A stretch of DNA of 64,000 bases from Rhizophagus clarus (taxonomy: Eukaryota; Glomeromycota; Glomeromycetes; Glomerales; Glomeraceae). The notes under the pieces were generated by a model. It saw nothing but the letters and a program-made list of their open reading frames with translations, did not search any database and was not told where the DNA came from. The stretch is taken from NCBI GenBank assembly GCA_015698045.1, contig BLAL01000169.1:1-64000 (forward strand). Direction: 5' to 3'. Within the stretch, counting starts at the first letter, position 1; every line of letters starts with the position of its first letter. The position numbers and the translations under genes are program-made. Shown here piece by piece: positions 9,733-20,463 of the stretch.

Positions 9733-9975
9733 ATGATAGGCGAATATTCTTGCAACTATTTACTTAGAACTGGTGGTATCTGTGCACGGACCTGCCGTCG
9801 GCCTGAAGGATGTCATGAACATTGGAAATCTAGAAAGCGTCTTCCTTGTAATGTTTGTGGTAAGCCAACTAGCTCTGAACCCGGCCTTTGTAGGAAGCAT
9901 GCTAACAGTTATTATGTGACTCAGTATATTAATAGGCTTCGTGATAGAGCCTTAGATACGTATAATAGGGAGTAA
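9733..9975 (+). CDS. Small Cys/His-rich zinc-binding protein
   Basis: I place the start at the ATG at 9733 (MIGEYSCNY), because the upstream in-frame TTG adds an AT-rich leader that lies within the promoter repeat. The 80-residue protein has Cys and His spaced as C-x9-C-x3-C-x5-C-x2-H, then PCNVCGKPT and GLCRKH, enough for two zinc sites, and a basic helical C-terminus. Such small zinc proteins are common in DNA viruses as regulators, but I do not recognise the family. It is the only plus-strand gene of this module and is read divergently from the polymerase fragment. Confidence 0.6.
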   Translation: MIGEYSCNYLLRTGGICARTCRRPEGCHEHWKSRKRLPCNVCGKPTSSEPGLCRKHANSYYVTQYINRLRDRALDTYNRE

Positions 9976-11300
9976 CCTTTTCGAAAAATATTTACACCTT
10001 TAGGTGCGGTGCATTGCAGAGGTTGACTTATCTTGTATACATGCTCCGCTTTGCTTCGCTGTCTGTGGTCACTGTTTGGTAAGACTTGCCGATAGTGCGT
10101 TGCAGAGGTTAACATATTTTGGCATTCTTATTTGCCTCATATATTGCATACATTAGAATATGGTAGCATATGGTCGAAATGATATAGCATCCATATTCGC
10201 TTCGCCCTAAAGGGCTCGCTCATATTCCTGCTATATCATTTCTCCTGTCGAATGCGTATTCACTGGCGTCGCCTTAAAGGGCTTTGCCTGCTTATACTTA
10301 TTCTCCTATATCGAACATGCATTCGTCATCGCTCTGCTCCTCCTCATGCTTGTTTTCTCTTGCTACCTAAGTAGTATGCTATTGGGAGGATTTTTTTTTC
10401 ACCTCATGGTTATACTTTCTCGTGAACATATCTTGTATACTTGCTCTGCCTACCCTAATAGTGAGACTTAGTTAGGTGAAATTTTTTTTACACCTAAGGT
10501 TTGACTTTTGTCCTAATGTTTGCGTAAAGGAAATGACTTCAGAATGGTTTCCTGTATATTGAAATATTATTGGTATGATAGAACTTATGCTATAGCTTTT
10601 TTGGTTTAGTTATTCGTATACAAAAAATTTACACCTAATGTTAGACTTAGCCGGGTGAAATTTTTTTTTACACCTAAGGTTGGACTTTTTGCCCTAATGA
10701 TTGTGTAAAGGAAATGACTTCAGATTGATTTCCTGTATATTGAAAAATATTTGTATGATAGAACTTATGCTATAGCTTTTTGGTTTAGTTATTCGTATAC
10801 AAAAAAATTTACACCTAAGACAGGCTTAGGTGTAAATTTTTTATTTTGTTTACTACAATGAATCAGTTTTAGAATTCATTCTAGGATAACATTAAATCTG
10901 GTATGCTTATTTTGCTTGAAGGACCATCAGATGAGCATGCTCAGACACTTTGGTCATCGATGCTCATCTGACTTTTTGGTGGCAAGCTGGATGGCATACT
11001 TTTTTTGTTATCTTATTTGGAATTAAAATTTGGCCAGCTCGTTAACAATGATGGTGCTCTCCTTTGGCTTTTAAACATCAAATTTGGGCAAGATGGGTAT
11101 GCTAACAGGATTTGAGCCCAGCTTGATTTTAAGTCTGAATTCTATATTAGTTTTCGATATGTTTCTTGCTGGGCAAATATGGGTTTGGTTCCTAAAATAG
11201 ATTACTTAAATTTCTATATCGGGAATTAAGCTGGGAGGGGCTTACTCCTTTTATAGCTATATGGTAATTTTGTCCCAGAACCCCCCAATTTACCCTACTA
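9976..11300. repeat. Gene-free stretch with duplicated ~180-bp unit and hairpins
   Basis: A unit beginning GGTGAAATTTTTTT...ACACCTAAGG starts near 10475 and again near 10654 with high identity, including the words CTTATGCTATAGCTTTTT and TTATTCGTATACAAA. TTTACACCTAAG and CTTAGGTGTAAA face each other near 10807-10840. A perfect 11-base inverted pair CAGATGAGCAT (10928-10938) and ATGCTCATCTG (10960-10970) could form a stem with a 21-base loop. GTGC(A/G)TTGCAGAGGTT recurs near 10010 and 10096. No gene is supported. Confidence 0.6.
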
Positions 11301-11301
11301 G

Positions 11302-12235
11302 GCTTTACCTGCTCAACCACAAAAAGAAAGACTTAGTGTTCGGCTAGCAAGAGATTTGGGTTATACAGGAATAGGAACAGATGATGATACATTAGAAAAG
11401 TTTATTTATGAAGATCTTACAAAGAGATTTGGAGGAGGGCATATAGCACATGTTAGAAAGAGTCCTTTTACACCTAAAAGTACATATGCCACGAAGAAAA
11501 TTGTTAGAAAGATAGTGCCAAGCAAAGCATCAAGTAAACTTGTCTGGCATTGCTCAGTATGTGGAAAGGCTGGACATACAAAGATTAATTGTCTCAGACT
11601 AAAGCGGACTAAGAAAGTTAATTATGTATACCAAAATGAGGAAGAAGATCCTGAAGACTCTGAAGAATAAATATTGGAAGAAGAAGAAGAAGAAGATCCT
11701 GAAGAAGAAATTGAAGAGGATGATGAATATATTAATGATGATGACGAATCACAAAATTGCTATGCTTTAAAAAAAAAGTGGTGCGAAGTGGAATACCTAT
11801 AAAAAAAAGTACCAAACCAAAAGAAGGAGCCACCAAGAAGTCCCCTACTTCCAAGTTTCGTACTAGCAATATAGCCATAGCTACAGATCTAATGTATCAA
11901 ATAGCATTAAAATCGTCAATAGCATCATTAGTCCCTCATTGTCCTAGAGAGATTCTTATAGAAATTTCAAAATTTATTAATATGATATTTCCCAAAATAA
12001 AAGACCATTGCTTGAATACAGAAATGCCAAATGATACGGTTAAAAGAAGGGAATTAGCATGGGAAAATGTTACAAAAAAATTTCAAGATGTCTTATTTCC
12101 ACTAATACAGGCCACAAATACTGAACAGAAGCTTCTTTTACAAGTTCCAGAAAATAATAATGAAACTGTTCCAAATGCCTCCAGCCCAAATGAAGATATA
12201 GTTATAGCAGATTCTACTAAAATAAAGGAAATTAA
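11302..12235 (+). pseudogene. Gag-like zinc-knuckle gene, 5' part, with stop and frameshift
   Basis: The frame is open from about 11302 (no clear ATG). It holds a CCHC knuckle, CSVCGKAGHTKINC, near 11551-11592, then an acidic run. A TAA at 11668-11670 falls inside the acidic run and the frame stays open behind it, so it looks like a nonsense mutation. At the A9 run near 11768-11776 the coding frame shifts by one, after which the protein continues with a lysine-rich linker and helical part to 12235. There a CACTA-type element interrupts it, and the continuation is at 16612. Knuckle followed by an aspartic protease fits a retroelement-derived gene, though no reverse transcriptase is present here. 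Confidence 0.6.
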
Positions 12236-12249
12236 CACAGGTCGAATGG

Positions 12250-12480
12250 AGTCAAATCGGTCACCAATCGGTCATGTGACTGATTGGTAACCGATTGGTT
12301 ACCTATTGATGACTGATTCTTTCAATCGGTCATCAATCAGGTATAAAATCCAAATCGATTATCAACCGGTCATATGACTGATTGATGGCCGATTGATGTA
12401 CGGTTGAATTTACCGGTTATCAATAGGTCACATATCAGATTGATAACCGATTGGTTGCTAATTGGCTTATTATATATTAG
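12250..12480. repeat. Left subterminal repeats of the 4.4-kb element
   Basis: Many copies, in both orientations, of words such as CGATTGGT, ATCGGTCA and ACCGATTG. Arrays of short subterminal motifs are where CACTA transposases bind; the right end (about 16440-16600) has similar CGATTGATAG words. Confidence 0.65.
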
Positions 12481-12639
12481 CAGATTTTTAGATTTTTTCA
12501 ATAATAATGTTTTATTTATAAACCATTTTAAACTCTGATAGAAAATTTTTTTTGATAGATTTCCTGAGATTCGTATTGATAAATAGAGATTCTTTTTTTT
12601 TTTGATATTTCTAAGAATTCGTATAGGGTATCTAATAGA

Positions 12640-15600
12640 AAATTTTTTTTTATTTTCTAAGAGTTCATATGGAAAGAGTTCGTATGGGATATCTGGTAGA
12701 AAATTTTTTTTTTAAGAGATTTTCTGAGTTCAGTTCGTATGTGATATCTAATAGAAAATTTTTTTTTGAGAGAGTTTGTATGGGAAAAGTTCGTATTTTC
12801 TAAGAGTTCATATGGGAAAGGTTCGTATGGGATATCTTTAATAGAAAATTTTTTTTTAAGAGATTTTCTAAGAGTTCGTATTGGAAGGGTTCATATGGGA
12901 TATCTGATAGAAAATTTTTTTAAGATATTTTCTAAGAGTTCATATGGAAAGGGTTCGTATGGGTCTATGGGATATCTGATAGGAAATTTTTTTTTTGAGA
13001 GATTTCCTAAGATTCGTATAGGATGTATTTGATAAATAGATTTTTTTTTTTTAATTTCTAAGAGTTCATATGGGTATCTGATAGAAAATTTTTTTTTTGG
13101 GATTTTCTAAATTTATATGGGAAGAGTTCGTATTTTCCAAGAGTTCATATGGGAAGCGTTCATATAGGATATCTTTAATAGAAATTTTTTTTAAGAGATT
13201 TTCTAAGAGTCGTATGGGAAGGATTCGGAATATAGGATATTTTAATAAAGATTTTTCAAGTGTTCATATGGTAAGGGTTCGTATGGGATATCTTTGATAG
13301 AAAATTTTTTTTGTGATTTTCTAAGAGTTCGTATAGGAAAAGTTCGGAAGAGTTCAGAAAAGTTCGTATGGGATATCTAATACAAAATTTTTTTTAAATT
13401 TTTTAGGGATGGGATTCTTTAATAGAAAATTTTTTTTGAGAGATTTCTAAAAGTTCATATGGAAAAGGTTCGTATGGGATTCTTTGATAGAAAATTTTTT
13501 TTTAAGAGTTTTTCTTAGAGTTCGTGTGGGAAGAGTTCGTATGGGATATTTTGATAAAGATTTTCCAAGTGTTCATATGGGAAAGGTTCATATGGGATAT
13601 CTGATAGAAAATTTTTTTTGAAATTTTCTAAGAGTTCATATGGGAAGAGTTCGTATGGGATACCTGATAGAAAATTTTTTTGTGAAATTTTTTAGGGTTC
13701 GTATAGAAAGGATTCACATGGGATTCTTTGATAGAAAATTTTTTTGAGAGATTTTCTAAGAGTTCATATGGGAAGGGTTCGTATGGGTCTATGGGATATA
13801 TGATAGGAAATTTTTTTCGAGAGATTTCCTAAGATTCGTATAGGATATATTTGATAAATAGATTTTTTTTTTTTTGATTTCTAAGAGTTCATATGGGTAT
13901 CTGATAGAAAATTTTTTTTTTAGGATTTTCTAAGTTTATATAGGAAGAATTCGTATTTTCCAAGAGTTCATATAGGAAGCGTTCGCATGGGATTATTTAA
14001 TAGAAAATTTTTTTTTGAGAGATTTCTAAAAGTTCATATGGAAAAGGTTCGTATGGGATTCTTTGATAGAAAATTTTTTTTAAGAGATTTTCTAAGAGTT
14101 CGTATAGGAGTTCGTATGGGATATCTGATAGAAAATTTTTTCTTAAGAGATTTTCTAAGAGTTCATATGGAAAGGGTTCTCATGGGATTATTTAATAGAA
14201 AATTTTTTTTTGAGAGATTTCTAAAAGTTCATATGGAAAAGGTTCGTATGGGATTCTTTGATAGAAAATTTTTTTTAAGAGATTTTCTAAGAGTTTGTAT
14301 AGGATATTTTTGATAAATTGATTTTTTTTTTATTTTAAGAGTTTGTATGGGATATCTGATAGAAAAATTTTTCTTAAGAGATTTTCTAAGAGTTCGTATG
14401 GAAAGGGTTCGCATGGGATTATTTAATAGAAAATTTTTTTTTGAGAGATTTCTAAAAGTTCATATGGAAAAGGTTCGTATGGGATTCTTTGATAGAAAAT
14501 TTTTTTTAAGAGATTTTCTAAGAGTTCGTATAGGAGTTCGTATGGGATATCTGATAGAAAATTTTTTTGTGAATTTTTTTAGGGTTCATATGGAAAGGAT
14601 TCGCATGGGATTCTTTGATAGAAAATTTTTTGGGAGAGATTTCTAAGATTCGTATAGGATATTTTTGATAAATTGATTTTTTTTTTATTTTAAGAGTTCG
14701 TATGGGATATCTGATAGAAAAATTTTTCTTAAGAGATTTTCTAAGAGTTCGTATGGAAAGGGTTCGCATGGGATTATTTAATAGAAAATTTTTTTTTGAG
14801 AGATTTCTAAAAGTTCATATGGAAAAGGTTCGTATGGGATTCTTTGATAGAAAATTTTTTTAAGAGATTTTCTAAGAGTTCGTATAGGAGTTCGTATGGG
14901 ATATCTGATAGAAAATTTTTTTGTGAAATTTTTTAGGGTTCATATGGAAAGGATTCGCATGGGATTCTTTGATAGAAAATTTTTTGGGAGAGATTTCTAA
15001 GATTCGTATAGGATATTTTTGATAAATTGATTTTTTTTTTATTTTAAGAGTTCGTATGGGATATCTGATAGAAAAATTTTTCTTAAGAGATTTTCTAAGA
15101 GTTCGTATGGAAAGGTTCGTATGTGATTCTTTGATAGAAAATTTTTTTTTAAGAGATTTTCTTAGTTCATACTATGGAAAGAGTTCGTATGGGATATCTG
15201 ATAGAAAAGTTTTTCTTAAGAGATTTTCTAAGGGTTCATATGGAAAGGGTTCGTATGGGATTCTTTGATAGAAGATTTTTTTTAAGAGATTTTCTTAGAG
15301 TTCGTGTGGGAAGAGTTCGTATGGGATATTTTAATATATAAAGATTTTCCAAGTGTGATTCATATGGAAAAGGTTCGTATGGGATTCTTTGGTAGAAAAT
15401 TTTTTTGAGAATTCCTAAGAGTTCATATGGGAAGGGTTCGTATGGGATATCTGATAGGAGGGATTCTTTGATAGAAAATTTTTTTGAGAGAGATTTCCTA
15501 AGAGTTCATATGGGATATTTTGGTAGAGATTCCTTTTTTGTGAAATTTTTTAGGGTTCGTATGAATATTTTTGATAGAAAATTTTTTTTTTGAGATATCT

Positions 15601-15730
15601 TTTTGAGATATCCCAAGATTTGTGTAGGAAATGATTTTTTTTTTTTGAATTTTCTAAGATTCAGAGATTTTTTTTTTTTGAGGTTTTCTAAGAGTTTGTA
15701 TGAGATATTTTTAATAGAGAATTTTTTTAG
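12640..15730. repeat. Degenerate ~60-80-bp tandem array inside the 4.4-kb element
   Basis: Dozens of units built from GAAAATTTTTTTT, AGAGATTTTCTAAGAGTTC, CATATGGAAAGG and GTTCGTATGGGATATCTGAT. Higher-order units also repeat: a block of roughly 400 bp near 14400-14740 recurs near 14760-15100. The ORFs that fall here are by-products of the repeat period and are not genes. Confidence 0.85.
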
Positions 15731-16091
15731 ATTTCGTAACATTTTTTAAAAAAAAATACACTTTTTATTAAATTATATATTAACTTTACCTTTTTTTAAT
15801 ATTACTAATGTTATTCTTTTTTCTATATTTTACTAAAAACTCTTCATAATACTAACTTTTTGTATTTGTGTATTTTATTATAATTATTACTAACTTTTTA
15901 TATTTACGCTTTTATTAAATATTACTAACTTTATCAGTCATATACTAACATATTATTATAATGAATGTTTTTATTTTAAATGCTTATTAATATAAATAAA
16001 GATACTATGTATTTTATTTGTAATCCTAAATATTATGTGCTATAATAAATTTTATTATTCGTTATATGATTTTACAAAAATTGGTCTTTCG

Positions 16092-16440
16092 ACCATCAAT
16101 TGACCATAAATTGACCATAAATTGACCATAATTTGACCATAATTTGACCATAATTTGACCATAATTTGACCATAATTCGACCATAATTTGACCATAATTT
16201 GACCATAATTTGACCATAATTCGACCATAATTTGACCATAATTTGACCATAATTTGACCATAATTTGACCATCAATCGACCATAATTTGACCATAATTCG
16301 ACCATAATTTGACCATAATTTGACCATCAATCGACCATAATTTGACCATCAATCGACCATAATTTGACCATCAATCGACCATCAATCGACCATCGATCGA
16401 CCATCAATCGACCATCAATCGACCATCAATCGACGATCAT
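16092..16440. repeat. 11-bp satellite, about 31 units
   Basis: The unit GACCATAATTT, with variants GACCATCAATC, runs almost without break. An 11-bp period that lacks stops on the minus strand gives long overlapping ORFs in all three minus frames. The units drift from the TAATTTG to the CAATCG variant towards the right end of the element, next to its terminal repeat. Confidence 0.9.
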
Positions 16441-16611
16441 TGATCTTTCAATCGGCATGCCGATTTGGTGCCGATTTTCGACATAATCCGGCATCAATTG
16501 GGTAGTACGATTTATTGCCGATTGAATATCGATTGGTTTGACCATTCATCAATCCTGATGGCCGATTGATAGCTGATTGATAGCTGATTTGACATCATTC
16601 GACCTGTGTAA

Positions 16612-17218
16612 TGCTACATCCTCTAGCTATGCTAAACCAGAGAGCATTCAACTAGATTATGCCATTAAGGCTTATGCTACAGCTCAAAAAAAAAATAGCC
16701 AAATATATTGGCCAAAGCCCTTGGAGATAAATTTTCTCCAAATAAAGGATGCCGATGATGTTGCAACCATCTCATGTAAGGTAGAGGATATAACTATACC
16801 ATATGCAATGATTGATAGTGGATCAGATTCATCAATATTCTCAGAAAATGTTGCTATTCATTTGGGTCAAAAAATAAATAGAAAGAAGATTCATCGACTT
16901 AATGGGGTTGCAAGTAAGTCTCATTCTCTTGGTACGGTTGATAGTGTTCCTGTAACTATAGAGGATAAGGAAAATAGAGATACCATTTCAGATGAATTTT
17001 CTGTCGTCCCTACAGAATATGATGATAATGGAAATGAGTTATCACTATTTATTCTTGGAACGAAATGGCAACATCGGGCAGGATGGGAACCCTTAGTAAA
17101 GGGAGAATTTAAGACAATCCGAAATGGAAAGACTATTACCATCCCCCTATCAGTTCACAAGTCTCAGCGTAATGTCTTCACTGTAGGGAAGGGGCCAGAA
17201 CCTGTAAAAAAAAACTAG
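16612..17218 (+). pseudogene. Retropepsin-like aspartic protease, 3' part of the interrupted gene
   Basis: The host frame resumes at 16612 after the CACTA-type element. It reads a segment with a protease active site, AMIDSGSDSSIFS near 16807-16845 (the D-S/T-G triad as DSG), a flap-like region and a strand-rich C-terminus, ending at TAG 17216-17218. It is a single-domain retropepsin as in retroelement Pol proteins. Without the insertion it would be the C-terminal half of the zinc-knuckle protein at 11302-12235. No reverse transcriptase or integrase follows. Confidence 0.65.
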
Positions 17219-17232
17219 CAGACCGTACATGC

Positions 17233-17433
17233 ATGCATTGTGGTAAAGAATTCTGTTATCCCTGTAGGTTAAAACAGCATTATAAAACAGTTAAGTGTTC
17301 AGACAGTATTTCAGACAGTGTTTCAGACAGTGTTTCAGACAGTGTTTCAAACAGTGTTTCATCACAGATCAGACAATATTTAGACAGCAATCAGGAAAAA
17401 AATACAGTGCCTATTCGACTATTTTTGGCATGA
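17233..17433 (+). CDS. Zinc-finger fragment with an SDSV repeat
   Basis: A 66-codon ORF with CMHCGKEFCYPCRLKQH, part of a Cys/His finger that starts a few codons before the first ATG, and then a 12-base tandem repeat (TCAGACAGTGTT) encoding SDSV four to five times. It ends against the compact minus-strand gene set, so it is probably cut off at that junction (about 17405). Low weight as a working gene. Confidence 0.4.
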   Translation: MHCGKEFCYPCRLKQHYKTVKCSDSISDSVSDSVSDSVSNSVSSQIRQYLDSNQEKNTVPIRLFLA

Positions 17434-18024
17434 TATAACCTTTTGAAGTTCTTGAATAAGATGGCCATAATGTTTTGTACGAATAGAGGAACGAAATGAA
17501 TATTTTTTTCGGATATCTGGATTATCTGGTGCATTAGCACGCCATCTATTCCACAAGTCTTTGGCATCTTTTTCATAAAAACTAAATGGCTCTATAGCAC
17601 TATCAATACAGCCAGGATTAATAGAACAGATTCCATCATTATAAATAATAATTGTTTGATCTTTAGAATAGATAATATCATCCAATGTCTTGATAATATC
17701 TTTAACCAAAGAAAGGACATATTTAAGATCCTTTATTTCATTCTTAGATCGTGATAGTAATGCAGATAACTTACCAATCTCTTTATCTTTTTCAATATTA
17801 GCTTTATCCAAGGTAGAGATACGAAATTGGTATTGTTTCTCCAAGTCAGACTTGCTGGATTTATATTGCTCTTCTAGCTGATACCTAAATGAATATAATT
17901 TCTGTTTCATATCTGCCATACAGTTATTATACTCTCTCACTTTTCGAGCTAAAAGAGTATCATATTCATCTTTTAGACGTTTGCATTCCTCAGAAACTTG
18001 AGTCTCAATAGTTTTTCCAAAAAA
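17419..18024 (-). CDS. Coiled-coil protein at the left edge of the giant-virus-like gene set
   Basis: The frame reads from about 18020 to TAG at 17419-17421. From the first listed start (a GTG at 17940) it is 173 residues; the upstream extension has the same heptad-like character but no clear ATG. The first 90 residues are a long coiled coil (rich in Lys, Glu and Leu). The second half is globular, with tryptophans (DLWNRWRANAPDNPDIRKKYSFR). I do not recognise it. It overlaps the end of the F-box-like ORF at 17973-18440, which suggests a rearrangement or frameshift between the two. Confidence 0.45.
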   Translation of the reverse strand, partial: FFGKTIETQVSEECKRLKDEYDTLLARKVREYNNCMADMKQKLYSFRYQLEEQYKSSKSDLEKQYQFRISTLDKANIEKDKEIGKLSALLSRSKNEIKDLKYVLSLVKDIIKTLDDIIYSKDQTIIIYNDGICSINPGCIDSAIEPFSFYEKDAKDLWNRWRANAPDNPDIRKKYSFRSSIRTKHYGHLIQELQKVISCQK

Positions 18025-18440
18025 TATCTAACGGGATTTACTCTTATACAACAGTCTTCTATAACAAGTATGCGAAGACGCGTACAGTGGTCTAATAATT
18101 TCCATAATTGCATAGCGGTTATTATATGAAATTCCACGAGCTCCAAAGACTGTACTAGCTGATGGTGTCTACACAAAATCCTGTCAAAAGCATACATGAA
18201 CTTATGAAAAACCATACGCCATAATGGATCAGCACTATTCTTAAAGGCGATGTTTGACCATAATAATCTTTGAGCGATTCCATACCACTGCCGATTGACT
18301 AAAAGAGAAGAATATAATTCCTTATATACTGGGGAAGGTATGATTTTATGTTCAGCAAAACTAATATGTTTCACATTCTGCGGAAGGTTTAACAGTATAC
18401 AGTTGAGAAGCTCAGTAGTCGAGAGGACTCGTTCCATCAT
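17973..18440 (-). CDS. F-box-like protein, probably truncated
   Basis: A 155-residue ORF. The N-terminal 60 residues have an F-box look: a leucine-rich segment (LLNCILLNLPQ), then LYSSLLVNRQWYGIAQRLLW with the usual C-N-x-W-like motif as VNRQWY. One leucine-rich-repeat-like stretch follows (LRILVIEDC) before the frame ends. F-box/LRR proteins are greatly expanded in Rhizophagus and also occur in giant viruses, so its origin is open. F-box proteins of this kind usually run several hundred residues, so this is likely a remnant; its 3' end overlaps the coiled-coil gene. Confidence 0.5.
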   Translation of the reverse strand: MMERVLSTTELLNCILLNLPQNVKHISFAEHKIIPSPVYKELYSSLLVNRQWYGIAQRLLWSNIAFKNSADPLWRMVFHKFMYAFDRILCRHHQLVQSLELVEFHIITAMQLWKLLDHCTRLRILVIEDCCIRVNPVRYFLEKLLRLKFLRNANV

Positions 18441-18565
18441 TTATTAACCGTTAATGAATTTATTCAAAAAAAATCAAGTGGTGCTTTGTCCGAAACTACT
18501 TTTATGATAGACTCGAGCATAATGCGCTCTCAAAGCCACATAATTGGTCAGATTCTTCCGAATAA

Positions 18566-19000
18566 CTATTGAGCACTATTTTCTATCCAGTTCCATATGC
18601 GCAAGTCCATAATACGGGCATGATGTACTGGTTGAGTCATTGATATGCGATTCGATGTTTTGTAGTCTATGGAATACCTGTGGGGCTCTGGCTTATAATT
18701 CCCATGAAATCGGGAAGCCGATCTACAGGTATCATAACAATAATATGGTCGTTCTTCTATAAATTTGCTAAAAGCTATATCATCATTATCAGATAAGCCT
18801 TGAGGTTCAAACTCGGTCAAAGACCGCATTTCAGATATACTATGACCCCAATTTCTCGGCCTAGAACCATCGCCCAGGCGTGAATTATTCAAACTGGTAA
18901 TAAATATATTCTTATCAAACAAAGAATCATAGCTTTTTAGAGCAGTACTCATACCGGAGGTATTATTTTTATCCCTCGAATTCATCATCTCTACATACAT
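18566..19000 (-). CDS. Hypothetical protein of the giant-virus-like gene set
   Basis: A 144-residue ORF, polar, with many Ser, Asn, Arg and aromatic residues (DLRIWNWIENSAQ at the end) and no membrane segment or known motif. Ends at TAG. It lies between the F-box-like ORF and a divergently read small membrane protein. I do not recognise it. Confidence 0.45.
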   Translation of the reverse strand: MYVEMMNSRDKNNTSGMSTALKSYDSLFDKNIFITSLNNSRLGDGSRPRNWGHSISEMRSLTEFEPQGLSDNDDIAFSKFIEERPYYCYDTCRSASRFHGNYKPEPHRYSIDYKTSNRISMTQPVHHARIMDLRIWNWIENSAQ

Positions 19001-19062
19001 AAAAAAAATATAATAAAAAATGAATTCTAAGTCATCACCTTAAAACCGATAGTATATTTATT

Positions 19063-19296
19063 ATGCTGTGGCAACTAATTGCATTATTTTTAGCATTAAC
19101 AAGTGGATTTTTTATAGGATTATGTGGAGTAATATTAGTCATGCTGTATTTTGGGTTTGAAGCTGGAATATATATTCTGAATAGAATAGACATATACATT
19201 GGGGACACACCAATTAATAATGTATGACCGTCCTCAAAATATTCTGAAGAAGATAATTATAGCATCTCATCAGTCACGTTATCAAATCCAGAATAA
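19063..19296 (+). CDS. Small single-pass membrane protein, frame open past a TGA
   Basis: ATG at 19063 begins a 54-residue protein that is almost entirely one hydrophobic segment (LIALFLALTSGFFIGLCGVI, then LVMLYFG). A TGA lies at 19225-19227, but the frame continues for 22 more codons with a polar, serine-rich tail to TAA at 19294-19296. Small membrane proteins are typical of virion genes in large DNA viruses. The tail after the TGA fits the pattern of in-frame TGA codons seen in the neighbouring genes. Confidence 0.4.
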
Positions 19297-19407
19297 TCGC
19301 CGGCGAAGTATGCTTCTCCTAATCGGCTAGAGAAATGATATTTTATTTTTTCATTCTTTTCCGGTATGAATCATCAATATTACGTGTAACTAAACCCATC
19401 TAGATCC

Positions 19408-20463
19408 ATGCTAATTAAGACAATAATTCAGATGATCCTTGACTATTATGGTTTTACCATCCCGCAAGAATTTCTTATAAATCTTATGGGTAAGAAACAA
19501 TATGTAATGTGGTTAAAAGAACTGACTATCACAGAAAGATCATTTGGGCCCTATTCTAGATACATTCCAAAAATAACTTGTGAAGCATATAAGATAGTAA
19601 AACGGCATGATGAGAATCAGATCATTTGCCGAAAATACAGGGCCTAAAATTTTTGCAAGATTATATATGGTGCAGGAAGAAATATGAAGTCCAGATTATT
19701 GATATCATAGCTTCCCATATGCTATCGATCCGGAAAGTAGGGCAGGAATGATGCCATCTGGCTTCAACACTGTACAAATATCAAAAAGCCGTTCTCGAAT
19801 ACTTATGCCAGCCAGATTCTGGCTCATTAAGTCAGAATGCTATAAAGAAAGGCAATGGGAGAGCCTATCTGCAGATGGATGTCAGTTTAGGCAAAACCCG
19901 ATTAGGATGTGCTATAGTTGCATACATACGCTGGCCAGCCCTGGTGATTATTCCTACACTTGCAATAGCAGAACAATGGATAGAAGAATTTTCTTCCTAT
20001 CTCCCGAGCCTCAATACCACAATATTCCATAATGCTGATGAAAATGAAGTCACAGCCGAGACTCATGATGTTGTGATAGTAATTATTAATACTTTCCGCA
20101 GAAAAACACCAATCTTTGTAAAAGGATTCGGTATCCTCATTTTAGATGAAGCCCATGAGTATTACAGTGAATATAATTCCAGGGCGCTATGGCTAGCCCA
20201 GACCCCCGTTGTATTGGGCTTATCGGCGACTCCAAATGAAAGACCCGATGGAATGGATCAATACGTATCACTGCACGTGGGTCCTGTGATTAGGGCCGAC
20301 ACCATTCCTGGTTTCGATATTCAGGCGGTAAATTTCCGTAGAAAAGTCCGAGCAATTTATTATGAGGGCCATCCTGACTTTAGCAATACAATCACAACAA
20401 AAAAAGGAATAGCCTTACCAATGCAAACAATTGGAATGATTATTCAGGACCCTCATAGACTGA
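19408..20463 (+). pseudogene. SF2 helicase, 5' part, giant-virus type, cut by a 12-kb transposon
   Basis: The first 80 codons (ATG 19408) form an N-terminal domain. The frame then shifts near 19640 and continues through a TGA at 19749-19751 (after GAA) to a Q-like segment (LYKYQKAVLEYL), Walker A DVSLGKTRL near 19878-19904, and VIIPTLAIAEQW (motif Ia). The DEAH box LILDEAHEYY is near 20137-20166 and motif III GLSATPNERP near 20218-20247. The type matches the A18/D1133L-like and UvsW-like helicases of large DNA viruses, which act in transcription and DNA repair. The gene stops at 20463, where the CACTA-type element begins; its C-terminal part is at 32502-33109. Confidence 0.7.

Larger units (their letters stand above)
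12236..16608. mobile_element. Non-autonomous CACTA-type element, 4.4 kb, filled with satellites
   Basis: The ends are the perfect inverted pair CACAGGTCGAATG (12236-12248) and CATTCGACCTGTG (16596-16608). They are flanked by a perfect 3-bp duplication TAA (12233-12235 and 16609-16611). Removing the element and one TAA puts the two halves of the interrupted gene in the same frame. The terminal word is shared with the 12-kb element at 20464-32498, which carries a Plavaka/CACTA-like transposase gene and is the obvious type of partner. The inside has no gene: CGATTGGT/ACCGATTG subterminal words, a 3-kb tandem array and an 11-bp array. Confidence 0.85.

Noticed and set aside
12766-15742. Many ORFs on both strands with IENFFLRDFLRV-like repeats
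   Set aside because: By-products of the degenerate tandem array inside the CACTA-type element; frames change with each indel.
16055-16330. Overlapping minus-strand ORFs encoding MVKLWSNYGQ-like repeats
   Set aside because: They come from an 11-bp satellite without stops; three frames give the same kind of peptide. Not a gene.
16092-16440. Regular repeats that might suggest a CRISPR array
   Set aside because: The units are contiguous 11-mers without spacers, and the genome is eukaryotic.
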